Shown here: one piece after another, positions 24,501 to 35,196 of the stretch
Layout of the letters: each line of letters starts with the position of its first letter
Position numbering within the stretch: the stretch's first letter is position 1
Assembly (NCBI GenBank): GCA_030770425.1
Contig: JASJFT010000292.1
Span: 1-47,577, forward strand
DNA from: Darksidea phi
Taxonomy: Eukaryota; Ascomycota; Dothideomycetes; Pleosporales; Lentitheciaceae
DNA length: 47,577 bases
Direction of reading: 5' to 3'
Position numbers and translations under genes: made by a program
The notes under the pieces: generated by a model
Told to the model about the DNA's origin: nothing
Databases searched by the model: none
Seen by the model: only the letters and a program-made list of their open reading frames with translations

Positions 24501-25756
24501 TCCCTAGTAGCTCTATCTATTATAGTTCTATAGTATATATTTGGTTTATAATATTAAGATAGTAGAGTATAACGTAGATACTAAATATCTAAAGAATCTT
24601 TTCTATAAAATTATTTTTTTCTTAAAAATAGAATTTTTTAAGAGTATAGATACTTAGATAAACTTTTCTAAAAAAAGTAAAAGGATTAATAAAATATATT
24701 ATAATAAATAATACTTTATAAGAGCTAAGATAGCTTTTAGAAAAAAGAAAGACTATATTATATCTACTTTTATTAGAGAACTTCTAAATTATTATTAATC
24801 TAGCTATAATTATATATTAAACCTTATATAGTTCTATATTCTACTATTATATCTTCTTAAGAATTCGTTTTATCTCTATTTAAATATAATCCTTTTACTA
24901 TTTTATTATTTTTATATCTATTTATCTATATATACCTTATACTTAAGCTTTTATCTTTTTTTATACTAGAAATTATTTTTTATAAATATAATCGTTATAT
25001 TTATTAGTATATCTTAATAGTACTTTTTCTTTAAAAATAGACTTTTAGATTAAGTTAAGATATAACTTTATAGTTATACTTATAATTAATTCCTTTTTTC
25101 TTTTTTACTAAGATTAATATTATTTATATCTATTTAAAGTATTATAATAATTTAAGAATAGCTTTATCTTTATATAAAATATATTAGTATTAATTTAAAT
25201 ATCTATATTATAAATATAAGTAGGTAAATTTACTCTAGATTCTAGTAGATATATTAATTTATTACTATTTAATATATTCTATCTTTTCTATATATATCTA
25301 AGATAGTTTAATATTAAAGTATTTTAGAATAGATATAAACGTAGATATTATTAATTTTTTAATATCTATAATAATTCTAGAATTATTTATTAAAAAATTC
25401 TATAAGTAATATCTCTTACTACGAAGTAAGATATACTATATACTAAGATAAATAAAAGATATCTTAACTTTTAATAACTATAAATTCTATATATATAATA
25501 AATATTACTATAATTCTAGAAAAGTAATCTATTATAGCTAGTTCTAAATATCTATAATCTACTTCTTTCTAAAATTACGTTTATATTATTATCTTTAAGC
25601 CTAATTTATATAACGTCTTTTTTTATAGCCTAATAGACTTTCCTCCCTATAGTACTAATCTTAAGTCCTTATCGCTCTATAGTTTTATAGAGTAACCTCG
25701 TCCGAGCCCTAGAACCTCCCTCTAGTAGTAGGAAGTTATTTCTAGTCCTATACGCG
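24501..25756. other. RIP-mutated sequence, no recognisable gene
   Basis: TpA-rich, CpA/TpG-poor sequence with abundant TAA/TAG stops. A few longer open stretches on the minus strand look like dead retroelement coding sequence, but I found no diagnostic motif. Normal composition returns at about 25,750. Confidence 0.5.
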
Positions 25757-25799
25757 CTGTAAGGCGCAATTTTATACAAGGCCGCTATATTAATTAGTA

Positions 25800-26205
25800 C
25801 ATCCGGTGGAACGAAATTACCGATCCTTGCTAATAGGAGGTGACCCCGTACGCCTTACCTTATCCAACCGCGGGTATTTTATTAGGGGGTATGCGGCTGT
25901 ACGGATCGTACAAGCCCTCGGAATATTACTAAATCCGGCTCGGGATTAGGAGTAGTATTAAGACTCGGCGCTTGTTTAGTTAGCTAATACGTCTCAGCGT
26001 CTCAAGCGCTCGACAATAGCTATCGTATAAGTTCGAGATACGGTCCAACGTACAGCGATACGTACAACACGAAGATACACCATTCACGTCGCCCTTAAAC
26101 TCCGAAATCCGCCGTTGTCCTCTTAGCTGATCGCCGAAGGAAAGGCCTGGTCAAGCCTACCACGTTCTCATCCCTTCTCGAGCCCACCAGTGCTAGTTGC
26201 CTAGG
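25800..26205 (+). repeat. Dispersed repeat, copy B
   Basis: The same family as 13,075-13,585, in the same orientation but much less mutated. It shows ACCGCGGGTATTTTATTA, GGGATTAGGAGTAGTATTAAG, GGTCCAACGTACAGCGATACG and CCGAAATCCGCCGTTGTCCT. Comparing it with copy A shows many CA-to-TA and TG-to-TA changes in A. It ends where a HET-domain fragment begins. Confidence 0.7.
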
Positions 26206-26643
26206 ACCCAAGAATAGAAAAAGTTAGGCGACAAAAGATCCTTGAAGTAACAAATTTACGAAATAACGGGAATTCCCGATTCGGCGCTTCAAGGAGTCCC
26301 TCTATCTCAGTTCGGTGTCGATGAACGATTGTCATGGATTGAGCACCGCCAGACTAAGCTCGAAGAAGATAAGGCATACTCGTTACTAGGCATCTTTGAT
26401 GTCCACATACCCCTTATCTATGGTGAAGGGCGAGAGAGTGCGTTCGAGCGGCTCCGGAAGGAGGTTGATAAGCCTCCGAATGGTCTCCTTACCCAGCACC
26501 ATCAATCGATCCTTCGCAACACTGTATCCCTGCGCGCCGAGCAGGTTAACAGGATTGCGGAGCCAGAAACGACTATGACAGCTCAGATTTCTGACAATGG
26601 TGCTGTGGGCAACGGCAAACAACGGAATTTAATCGGAGTATAG
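26206..26643 (+). pseudogene. HET-domain 3' fragment of an incompatibility-type protein
   Basis: In one frame this reads LGDKRSLK, stop, QIYEITGIPDSAL, LSQFGVDERLSWIEHRQTK, EDKAYSLLGIFDVHIPLIYG, EGRESAFERLRKEVDK. This is the hallmark end of the HET domain in fungal HET and HET-NACHT proteins (the SW..R.T...ED.AYSL.GIF motif). The upstream two thirds of the HET domain and the start codon are missing, replaced by dispersed repeat copy B. One TAA lies at about 26,248. After the lysine-rich end of the motif the frame continues into about 55 residues of unrelated sequence and stops at 26,643. It is a truncated remnant, not a gene with its own start. The open frame from 26,329 begins at TTG, not ATG. 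Confidence 0.7.
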
Positions 26644-27199
26644 TGTGATCAGAGTTTGATAATGTGCTTATGCGACGTATACATATGGTGGAATGTAGGC
26701 AACAGTATGTAGACAGAATATCACACGGAGTCCTCCATGACAGCAAAATTCCTGACTGCCAAACTATCACAGCGTTCTTTATAGAAAACTACGTCCTATA
26801 ATGTGATCCTCTTGTTCGCTAGCTTCGCCCCGGGCTGTATTCCTAATAACTACAGCAGAAGCACTACACTTAATATCAGGATAGGAACGGACGGACGCCG
26901 CTCTTGCGGCTGATTGTACAAGCCCACCGTGTGGCGGGATCAGGCCGACACGCAGGCTTCAGCAGAAGGCAAATCTGCGTGCGACTCGACTGGATATGCT
27001 CATAGGTTTGAGAAAGGGACAAACACCTTGGTGACGCTAGCATGGAGGACAGCCGACCTGCTCCAGGAAATTGCGCTGGAGGCGATATTTTATAGGTATG
27101 GCTGAAGAGAAGAGTAACGTTAGTGTATTCTTGCCAAGCAGAGCCACCATCCAGCTCTGCTAGTGCTCATCCCTCATGAACGTGAACAAGTCAAACTCC
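26644..27199. other. Intergenic, no supported gene
   Basis: Normal composition. Short open frames at 26,914-27,105 (plus) and 26,573-26,770 (minus) have no domain and no splice support. Confidence 0.45.
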
Positions 27200-27375
27200 G
27201 CGTGACCCTCAAAGGTCAAACCGAAGCACATCTCTACGGCCCTTAAGATTTCAGTGCTCATGTAAGGAGCCGTTAGTTGTTTGACCGTCCGACAGCTGTA
27301 TTACCAGAACGTGTCAAACCTTTCTTCTTTCGTATGTGCTCGGAACAACGGCGGCGGTAACGCTCAACCTTTAGA
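27200..27375 (-). repeat. Dispersed repeat, copy D (partial)
   Basis: Matches 35,890-36,060 in the same orientation: CTCTACGGCCCTTAAGATT versus CTCTACGACACTAAAGATT, then TAAGGAGCCGTTAGTTGTTT versus TAAGGAGCCGCTGGTTGTTT, then CAGCTGTATTAC in both. It is therefore the tail section of the repeat family of copies A-C. It lies about 70 bases before an NLR fragment. Confidence 0.65.
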
Positions 27376-27440
27376 GAATTTAAGATATCCTAAAGTAGAA
27401 TATCTCAAAGAAGCTAAATACCATTCCAACTAACTTTAAC

Positions 27441-27584
27441 CTACTATACCAGCAGATACGTAGCTCAGACAAGGCCAATGTTTGCAAAGAGATACTAGCC
27501 TTAGCCGCGCCTATATATCGACCTATTACGTTAGGGAGCTGCTTACGCTTTGCAGAACAGCTCGAGGACATGGCAGATGACTAG
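27441..27584 (+). pseudogene. Small NACHT-NLR fragment (winged-helix region)
   Basis: 48 codons read LLYQQIRSSDKANVCKEILA then APIYRPITLGSC and LEDMADD, stop. This matches the region just after the NACHT domain of fungal NLRs, where the segment of the type C..IL..... YRP.TL.EL is strongly conserved (compare ATYRPLYLQEL in the NLR relic at about 32,970 in this window). Nothing on either side continues it, so it is an isolated fragment. It overlaps a minus-strand open frame that I regard as chance. Confidence 0.5.
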
Positions 27585-27732
27585 ACATGTATGACCAACA
27601 TGAGCCGGGATATCCTATCGAGCTGGTCGAACAGCCTGACCCAGATTCATTAGGTTCCACTCGACGGGCTCGGCCTATGTTCATATGCCAGATGACGCAA
27701 CATGGAAATATGAGCCATCGCCTTCACCCGTG

Positions 27733-29640
27733 TTATTGAATATCAAGGATTTCTTCTTGCTTGAGACCTTGCTGGCACGCTTCAATCGCCTCACCATTCA
27801 TGAGACCTTGCACGTAGGCTTCACCTACGAACTCCCAGCGAGCTTCCTGCTTCCTTATAACGTAGGGTACACCCCCGCCCAATATCACTGAAACAGTATC
27901 CCCAGCGCGCGTATCATACGGGCCGATTCCCATTCGCCCTGCTGATGTTATGACGAAGGATCTGTTGAAACAGAAATTCTGCGCCAAGGCTGCGTATCCA
28001 TTGGGATCTCCTCCGTTGGAAAGTTGTTGCAGTTCGTTCATAGAATTCTCGTCATGATTGTTTCTAATTAAATACGCCATTAAAGATTCGTCGGCTAGTA
28101 GGATGTTATGCAAATACGCTAATCCGTCTTTAAAGCTCTGGTTCCAATCTCGTCCGCTAAGGCGGTGTTACTCTGCCGTAGTACTCTTGATGAAGACGGT
28201 AGCCCATCTAGATAGGTTGTTCTTTGTCAATAGTGAAATTGTAGTATCGCATATTTGTGCAAGGGATGATGCGAAGACGTGTTTAAATTCATCCCGTAAA
28301 CAATTTTCTTTGTTGAATGGAACAGTCCGGGCAACCTCGTCCATTTTTACGCCGCTCACACGAAGCACTGAACTGTCCGGCGTGTCGTGGAGTTTCAATT
28401 TCAGTGCAGTTGAAGCATTGTAGTGCTTTGGAAATCCCAGACATGGGGTCTTAGCAGGGTCTGAATAGTCAATCCAAGACAAGCTTATCCGTCTGCTTTC
28501 CACCATACAGATGTCGCTCCAATCAGGTACCCATGAAGGTAAAGCCAAGTCATGTTTTCGTTGTTTTCTAGTCAAACTGCCGCTCGTCGCATGTGCCCGT
28601 GTAAGCATGGCAAGTGAACGATTTTTCTCAAGCAGGAAGCGGGCAGCTTTCTGGTATATCTGCACTACATCCAAGGTGTAGTCAGGTTTTATAGAGTCTG
28701 GTATCCCGGAAACATCCCTGCACTCGGCCGCCAGTCCAAGTAGGGCGTAGACTTTGTCCCTCTGATCTGTGGCGTGGAATTTGATCTGCGTGATAGATAT
28801 CAGCGCGTCCAGTGGCCACTTTGAATTTGTTCGTCGAATATTACATATGGTATCCACGTTATGGAGCTCTTCGGGAATCTGAGCCAGCCTTATATAACCA
28901 TTGCGACGTAACCAGGCGGCTGCCCATCCGAGACGGTGCCACGGATACTGTATTTTCCCATGGAGGATGACTGGATCGCTTGGAGACAAGACTACCTCCT
29001 GAACGATCCATATTCTCGAGAACCATTCCAGCCCCAGTAACCCCTTTAAGTTCATCCATTCTTGACTATTCCACTGGGGCAATCCCGAAGCAGCGTGATT
29101 TATGTCCGTATATATCTTAGCAGGGATATCGTCCGCGGTCTTTGCTATAGGATTCTGAGACCTGAAGATGTCGTAAATTCGATCCACTAACTGCTATGCA
29201 GTGGAGTAGGAGCTAGATTCTGGTCCAAGCCAAATTAATGTTCTAAGCGATTGTATATAGACTCTCTCCAAAAGTTTAATTTGGGACGAACGTTCTAAGG
29301 TATTATTTTAATTAATGTAGATATTATCGATCCAGATATACTTGACAGGAGTGTTTAGGTCCGAATTTTCCGTAGCGAGCTCTCGAAGTCTTAGAATGCC
29401 CACAGCTAAGTCGGGAGATACTATTAACACCTAACTATTAATCCAGACTACTACGCTTCGAGCTTTTATCCCCTATAAGTAGCTTAAGGTATAATACGGA
29501 GGCGTATTGTCAAGTACTACTACCTCTAGATTTCTAACGTCGGCAGCCGATATATTAGTATTAAGTCGTAAGAGTCGTATACTATAAGGATACAACGAAC
29601 GGTATAAAGTAGTCGGATCGTCTTACACTCCTTCTATTCT
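27733..29640 (-). pseudogene. HET-domain protein gene inactivated by RIP-type stops
   Basis: A single minus-strand frame of about 630 codons can be followed from about 29,640 to a TAA at 27,735-27,733. It begins like a HET protein (IRLLRL, NISAADVRNLEVVVLDNTPP, YYTLSYL-stop-G for the usual SYxWG). It continues with VKYIWIDNIYIN, ERSSQIKLLERVY and LIWLGPESS, then the second half of the HET region (GLEWFSRIWIVQEVVLS, ATDQRDKVYALLGLA, LPSWVPDWS) and a C-terminal region ending in a conserved VPYVIRK..WEFVGEAYVQGLM block. Five in-frame stops lie at 29,475, 29,433, 29,310, 29,196 and 28,170, all TAA or TAG, explicable by CAA, CAG or TGG losing a C or G to RIP. No frameshift is needed. The N-terminal third is heavily mutated and the C-terminal two thirds nearly intact. 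The original start codon is not visible. HET proteins trigger cell death in fungal self/non-self recognition. Confidence 0.85.
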
Positions 29641-31599
29641 TAGTTACTTTATAAATATAAAATAGTGTCTAGTACACGATAGAATAATCGTGGCGAAGGA
29701 ATATAGATAAAATTTTATTAGGCAGAGTAGGTAGTCTCTATAAATTACTATACTTTAGGCAGGTAAGATAAGGACAGCGTATTTCTCCTTAAATAATAGA
29801 GGGTAGAAGGTTATGCGACAACTCTCTACTAGTAAACAGAATAATTACCGTAGTAGATAGTGAAATTAGCGAGGTAGACTTTGATAGCTTCTAGTTAACA
29901 AAGGAGTAAAAATCTAGCTGGAGGCCGCTATTCGATAAGGATTAATTGGCCCAAAGTGTAAGCTAACCGGAACTAGGCGAAGTCGTAATAGAACGCGAAG
30001 CCCGCTTAAATATAATAGGCTATTCATCGAAAGCGTAGTATTACATCACGCCTGAGGCTTTAGCTATTAACATATATCGGTTCGCAATTGGTTAGGGCGA
30101 GTTAAGGTAGGTAGAGTAATACTCGATCTGATTAGTCGTCAAGCTGATTGTAGAAGAAGGGCAACGTACCAAGCCTCAGCCTGCTCGCTACTACCTGCCT
30201 ATATTGGCGCCTTAGCGCTCCTGGGGGTCTCGCCCTTCATCAGCGAATTTAAAATTCCATTTTGCTAATCGCTCCCTTATAATATACCACGTTGGGTATA
30301 TTATAATAATCTACTCCCGCCTCTATCTAACCGTCGCCGCAACTCTGCTATACAAATTACAACATATCCTCCTATATAGAAAAGACCTCTTCCGGGCCTC
30401 GAACTTTTACTTAAAGAGGAACGTATTTTAACGCGTTGAATTAGGTACTCGAAGGGAGCGTATAGCTAAGCCACTCCGACCGAGACTTTAGTACTAGCCT
30501 CTAATCTCGCGGTAAACTAGATGCCTACTATATTACTAAGTACTAACGCGACTTCTAGGTTATAAAGTAGTGCTACCCGAACCTTTGGATTTAAGTAGGT
30601 CTACCTAGATCCCAAGGATTCTAGCGCGACTACTGAAAAATAGATAGAGTACGTAATTTACTATTTTTAAGCTTAACTTGGTAGCTTATAAAGTTAGTAT
30701 TATTACTTTATATAGCTTAAATACTAAGTCGTTAAAGACTTAGGAGGTATAGAAGGATAGGAAAACCCTAGAGTCCGGGAACGTCTTCTAGTTGGCGGAA
30801 GAGTATATATTACCTTTATAACTACCCGAAGCCCGTATACTAGTATATAACTAGAATATATACTTCGACGCGTACGTATTAAATAATATATTTCTTAGTT
30901 ATACCAATTCGCTACTTTACGAACTTTACTCGAACCGAAATAATAATATATAATATATCGATTACCTATAACGGCTCCGAGAAAGCTAAAAATATACTAG
31001 AATAGATTAAATCGCCCTATTATCTTTATTATATTATATTTTAGTAGGCTACTATTAGTAAAGGTACGTATTTACTTCTAATTTTATAATAGTTCCCTTA
31101 TTAAAGTCTAACGAGCTATAGTATTAACCCTAAGAACTTCGAAGATACTTTTATAAGTAACTAATAAATTTTATATAAATATATATAAGATAATTATTAA
31201 TTATACTATTAGTATTACTTTCCTTAGTACCCCTTTTTAGGGAAGCTAGAAATACGATAACGTTATTACTAAGGTATAGATTAAGAAGGTAAAAGAGGGG
31301 GGTAATTAATACTCCCGAGAACTTATTTAGTATCTAAGAACTAGGAATTTAGATAAATCTAATCTATTAGCTAATCTTATTTAAAGATTTACTAAACTAG
31401 TCTATTATTACTCTTTCTACTTAAAAGTTACTTATTTCTATAAAGATAAGCTAGTAGACTTCTCCGCCTATCTTCGGAACTTATTATTGGAAAACGTCCT
31501 AAAAGGGCTTAATTCTAAAGGCTTTAGGATTATATATCTAAGCTAATAATCCGTCTATATCCCTTCTAATATCTATAGGTTATATCGAGAGAATCTATA
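29641..31599. other. Partly RIP-mutated region, no recognisable gene
   Basis: Composition is intermediate at 29,640-30,380 (some CA and TG remain) and strongly RIP-like afterwards. Short coding-like stretches can be read on the plus strand around 31,390-31,600, but none matches a domain I know. No gene is called. Confidence 0.45.
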
Positions 31600-31980
31600 T
31601 ATTTTAATAGGTTAGAATATATTCGCCTTAATATTAGGTATAATATAATATATAAGTTTAATTATCTAGAGAATAATAATTATCTTCTATTAGTCTTAAA
31701 GCTTAAAGATTTTACTAAGATAGTTAAGGAATTCCTAGAAAAATATAAGATCTAAATTCCTCTTTACTTCCCCTATATTTATAATTTTAACTTTAGAGAT
31801 AAGGTAGTCGACCTTTTAGTAGTAAAACTTTAGTAGGTTTAGACCTATTAGTAAACTAGTACTAATTCTCTTATTTAAGGCGAATATTAACGAAAGCTTA
31901 AGCTTATAGAAGGTTAGTAATAGACTTAATTTTAAGTAGGCTATATTATATAAAGCTTAGTAGTATATTTAGTATATATA
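31600..31980 (+). pseudogene. Possible N-terminal coding relic before the NLR
   Basis: In the same frame as the NACHT relic downstream, 31,621-31,850 reads as a fairly continuous polypeptide (LVLKLKDFTKIVKEFLEKYK, stop, IPLYFPYIYNFNF). Several stops follow before the conserved pre-NACHT segment. It could be the N-terminal effector domain of the NLR or the end of another gene. I do not recognise the family. Confidence 0.3.
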
Positions 31981-33840
31981 TCTCGTAGGAAGGCTAATAC
32001 TCTTATAGATATAACGAAAGAAGACCTAAAATATCTTTAAGACCTACGCCTAATAGATCCCTACTATAATAAGATACGTATTAAAAGTACTAAGGATAGT
32101 TTACTAGAGGACTCTTACTACTAGATCCTCGAAAACTCCGACTTCTAATAATAGCGGGACGAAGAGTAAAGCCGACTACTATAGATTAAGGGTAATCCTA
32201 GTAAAGGGAAGATAATACTACTCTATAATATTATTAATAAGTTAAGTAAGTTAATAAGCAAGTTATAATAGCTATCTTTCTTCTTCTATTAGGCTACGGA
32301 CTCGAAAATCAACAACGCTACGGCTATACTACGAGGTCTACTATATATAATTATTAGCTAGTAGCTATTACTTACCTTATATATACGGAAGAAGTACGAT
32401 AAAATAGATAAAGCGCTCTTCGAGGATATAAATACCTAGTTTACCTTATTAGAGATCTTTATAGATATCTTATAAGACCTAGTCTTATATAATATATACG
32501 TAATTATCGATATACTCGACAAATATATAATAGACCTACTAGAATTATTAGATTTTATTATTAAGGAGTCTGTATCTTCTCGTATAAAGTAGATCGTTAG
32601 TAGCCGTAACAACGCCTATATTAAGTAGAGACTACGGCTCGACGATTCTAGAATTAGGCTAAGTCTTAAGCTAAAAGAAAATACTATATAAGTAGCTAGC
32701 GTCGTTAATATATATATCGACTATTATCTTTTAAAATTACTAGAAATTAAATACGACCAGCTCCTCCGGGAGAAAATATAATAAAAGGCTAATAGTATAT
32801 TCCTCTAGGTATCCCTTGTTATAAAAGAGCTAAGGGAGGCGAAGGCCTAGGAGGCGCGGCAGATCCTCAAAGAAGTCCTAATAGAATTGAAGGATATATA
32901 TTCTCGGATAATATAGTAAATCAAACGGTTAAAGCGCCAACGTCTAGAACTATACCGACAGGTTCTCTCTACTATTCTCGCTACGTATCGTCCACTTTAT
33001 CTACAAGAACTCTATATCTTATCTAGCTTGCTAATATAAGTCCCGGACGTAAATTAGGATACTACGGCGATTATAAAGATATATAGCTCGTTCCTTATAA
33101 TACGAGAAGACAATATTTACATTATCTACCAGTTAGCTAGGGATTTTCTATCTAAGGAAGCAAGATATGATTTAGTTCCGTGCGGGATCGGAAATATTCA
33201 CCAGTCTATATTCTCTCGATTACTTTAGGTTATGTCTAGGACGCTCCAGCGAGATATATACAGCCTATATACTCCAGGATACCCAATCGAGCAGATTAAG
33301 CCGCCGGTCCTAGATCTACTAGCAGCGTCACGCTACTCGTGTATTTATTGGATCGATCACCTCTGTGACTAGAATCCTAGCCCTTCTACACAGGATAAAG
33401 TCGATCTCTAGGACGGAGGCGTTGTTAATAGCTTTCTAAGACAGCGATACCTCTACTAGCTAGAGGCTCTTAGCCTTTGTAAGAGTATATCGAAAGGAGT
33501 AGTATTAATAGTAAAACTCGAGGTCTTTATACAGGTAATATACAAGCTTGTTATACTATATACAATATATACTAATATAACCAAGGGAAGAGCAGATACA
33601 CCCGTATTAAATAAACTAGTTAGAGATGCGCGCCGGTTTATTAGGTCTCACAAGTTAGCAATAGAGAAGAGCCCTCTCCAGGTATATACGTCCGCACTTA
33701 TGTTCAGTCCAGCTCGTAGCCTAATCAGGTGCCTTTTTAAGAAGGAAGCGCCGAAGTGGATTACGATAAAGTCGGATATAGGAGATAGATAGAGTGCGTG
33801 CCTGCAGACGCTCGAGGGCCATAGCGATTCGGTCGAGTCA
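31981..33840 (+). pseudogene. NACHT-WD40 NLR: RIP-destroyed NACHT half
   Basis: One frame, shared with the WD40 frame downstream, gives the canonical fungal NLR core. It has a pre-NACHT segment (DLRLIDPYYNKIRI at 32,041), Walker A GNPSKGKII at 32,191 (the usual GDPGKGKT with G-to-A damage), FFY-stop-ATDSKINNATAILRGL, Walker B VIIDILD at 32,500-32,520, and IVSSRN. Next come the winged-helix piece ATYRPLYLQELY, SFLIIREDNIYIIYQLARDF, and the linker RDIYSLYTPGYPIEQIKPP, AASRYSCIYWIDHLCD. It ends in a pre-WD40 segment with SPLQVYTSALMFSPARSLI. I count about 29 in-frame stops, all TAA or TAG, and no frameshift over 1.8 kb. Proteins of this type (HET-D/HET-E-like) are STAND ATPases that sense non-self through the WD40 propeller and trigger cell death. 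As it stands it cannot make the protein. Confidence 0.88.
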
Positions 33841-35196
33841 GTGGCCTTCTCGCCCGACTCGAATCGGCTCACATCGGGAGGCGGCAGCACGGTCAAAGTC
33901 TGGGATGCGAGCAGTGGCGAGTGCCTGCAGACGCTCGAGGGCCATAGCAGTTCTGTCATGTCAGTGGCCTTCTCGCCCGACTCAAAACGGCTCGCATCGG
34001 GGTCATACGACAATACGGTCAAGATCTGGGATCCGAGCAGTGGCGAGTGCCTGCAGACGCTTAAGGGCCATAGTAGCTGGGTTAGGTCAATAGCCTTCTC
34101 GCCCGACTTAAAACGGCTCGCATCGGGAGACGATATGACGGTTAAGATCTGGGATACGAGCAGTGGCGAGTGCCTGCAGACGCTCGAGGGCCATAGCGGC
34201 TCCGTCTACGCAGTAGCATTCTCGCCCGACTCGAAACGGCTCGCATTAGGGTCAGGCGGCAACACGGTCAAGATCTGGGATACGAGCAGTAGCAAGTACC
34301 TGCAGACGCTCGAGGGCCATAGCAGTTCTATTATGTCAGTAGCCTTCTCGCCCGACTCAAAACGGCTCGCATCGGGGTTATTGAACAACACGATCAAGAT
34401 CTGGGATGCGAGCAGTGGCGAGTACCTGCAGACGCTCGAGGGCCATACGGATTGGGTCACGTTAGTGGCCTTCTCGCCCGACTCAAAACGGCTCGTATCG
34501 GGGTCAGTCGACAGGACGGTTAAGATCTGGGATGCGAGCAATGGCAACTGCCTGCAGACACTTAAGGGCCATACGGATTGGGTCTTATCAGTAGCCTTCT
34601 CGCCCGACTTAATACGGCTCGCATCGGGGTCAGGCGATAAGACGGTCAAGATCTGGGATACGAGTAGTGGCGAGTACCTGCAGACGCTCGAGGGCCATAG
34701 GGAACAGGTTAGGTCAGTGGCCTTCTCGCCTGACTCAAAACGGCTCGCATCGGGGTCAGACGACAAGACGGTCAAGATCTGGGATACGAGTAGTAACGAG
34801 TACCTGCAAACGCTTAAGGGCTATAGACATTGGGTTTTTTTAGTGGCCTTCTCGCCCGACTCAATACGGCTTGCATCGGGGTCAGCCGACGGGACGGTTA
34901 AGATCTGGGATGCGAGTAGTGGCGAGTACCTGCAGACGCTCGAGGGCCATAGGGATCGGGTTACATCAGTGGCCTTCTCGGCCGACTCGAAACGGCTCGC
35001 ATCGGGGTCATATATGACGGTCAAGATCTGGGATGTGAGTAGTGGCGAGTACCTGCAGACGCTTAAGGGCCATAGTAGCTGGGTTAGGTCAGTGGCCTTC
35101 TCGCCCGACTCAAAACGGCTCGCATCGGGGTCATATGACATGACCGTCAAGATCTGGGATGTGAGCAGTGGCGAGTGCCTGCTGACGCTTAAGGTC
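33793..35196 (+). repeat. Tandem 126-base WD40-coding repeats
   Basis: Eleven to twelve near-identical tandem units of 126 bases; two lack one codon. Shared blocks include TTCTCGCCCGACTC, CGGCTCGCATCGGGGTCA, AAGATCTGGGAT and CTGCAGACGCTCGAGGGCCA. High DNA identity between units, including synonymous sites, points to recent homogenisation by unequal crossing-over or gene conversion. Many differences between units are CA-to-TA or TG-to-TA. Confidence 0.85.

Noticed and set aside
33841..33843. Position 33,841 as the start codon of a complete WD40 gene
   Set aside because: The codon is GTG inside a WD40 unit that continues upstream to a TAG at 33,790; the first ATG is at 33,958. The frame is the tail of a larger gene.
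34206..34775. Minus-strand open frames antisense to the WD40 array (also 33,648-34,022 and 34,821-35,150)
   Set aside because: They repeat with the 126-base unit and exist only because the sense codons are repetitive; they have no domain of their own.
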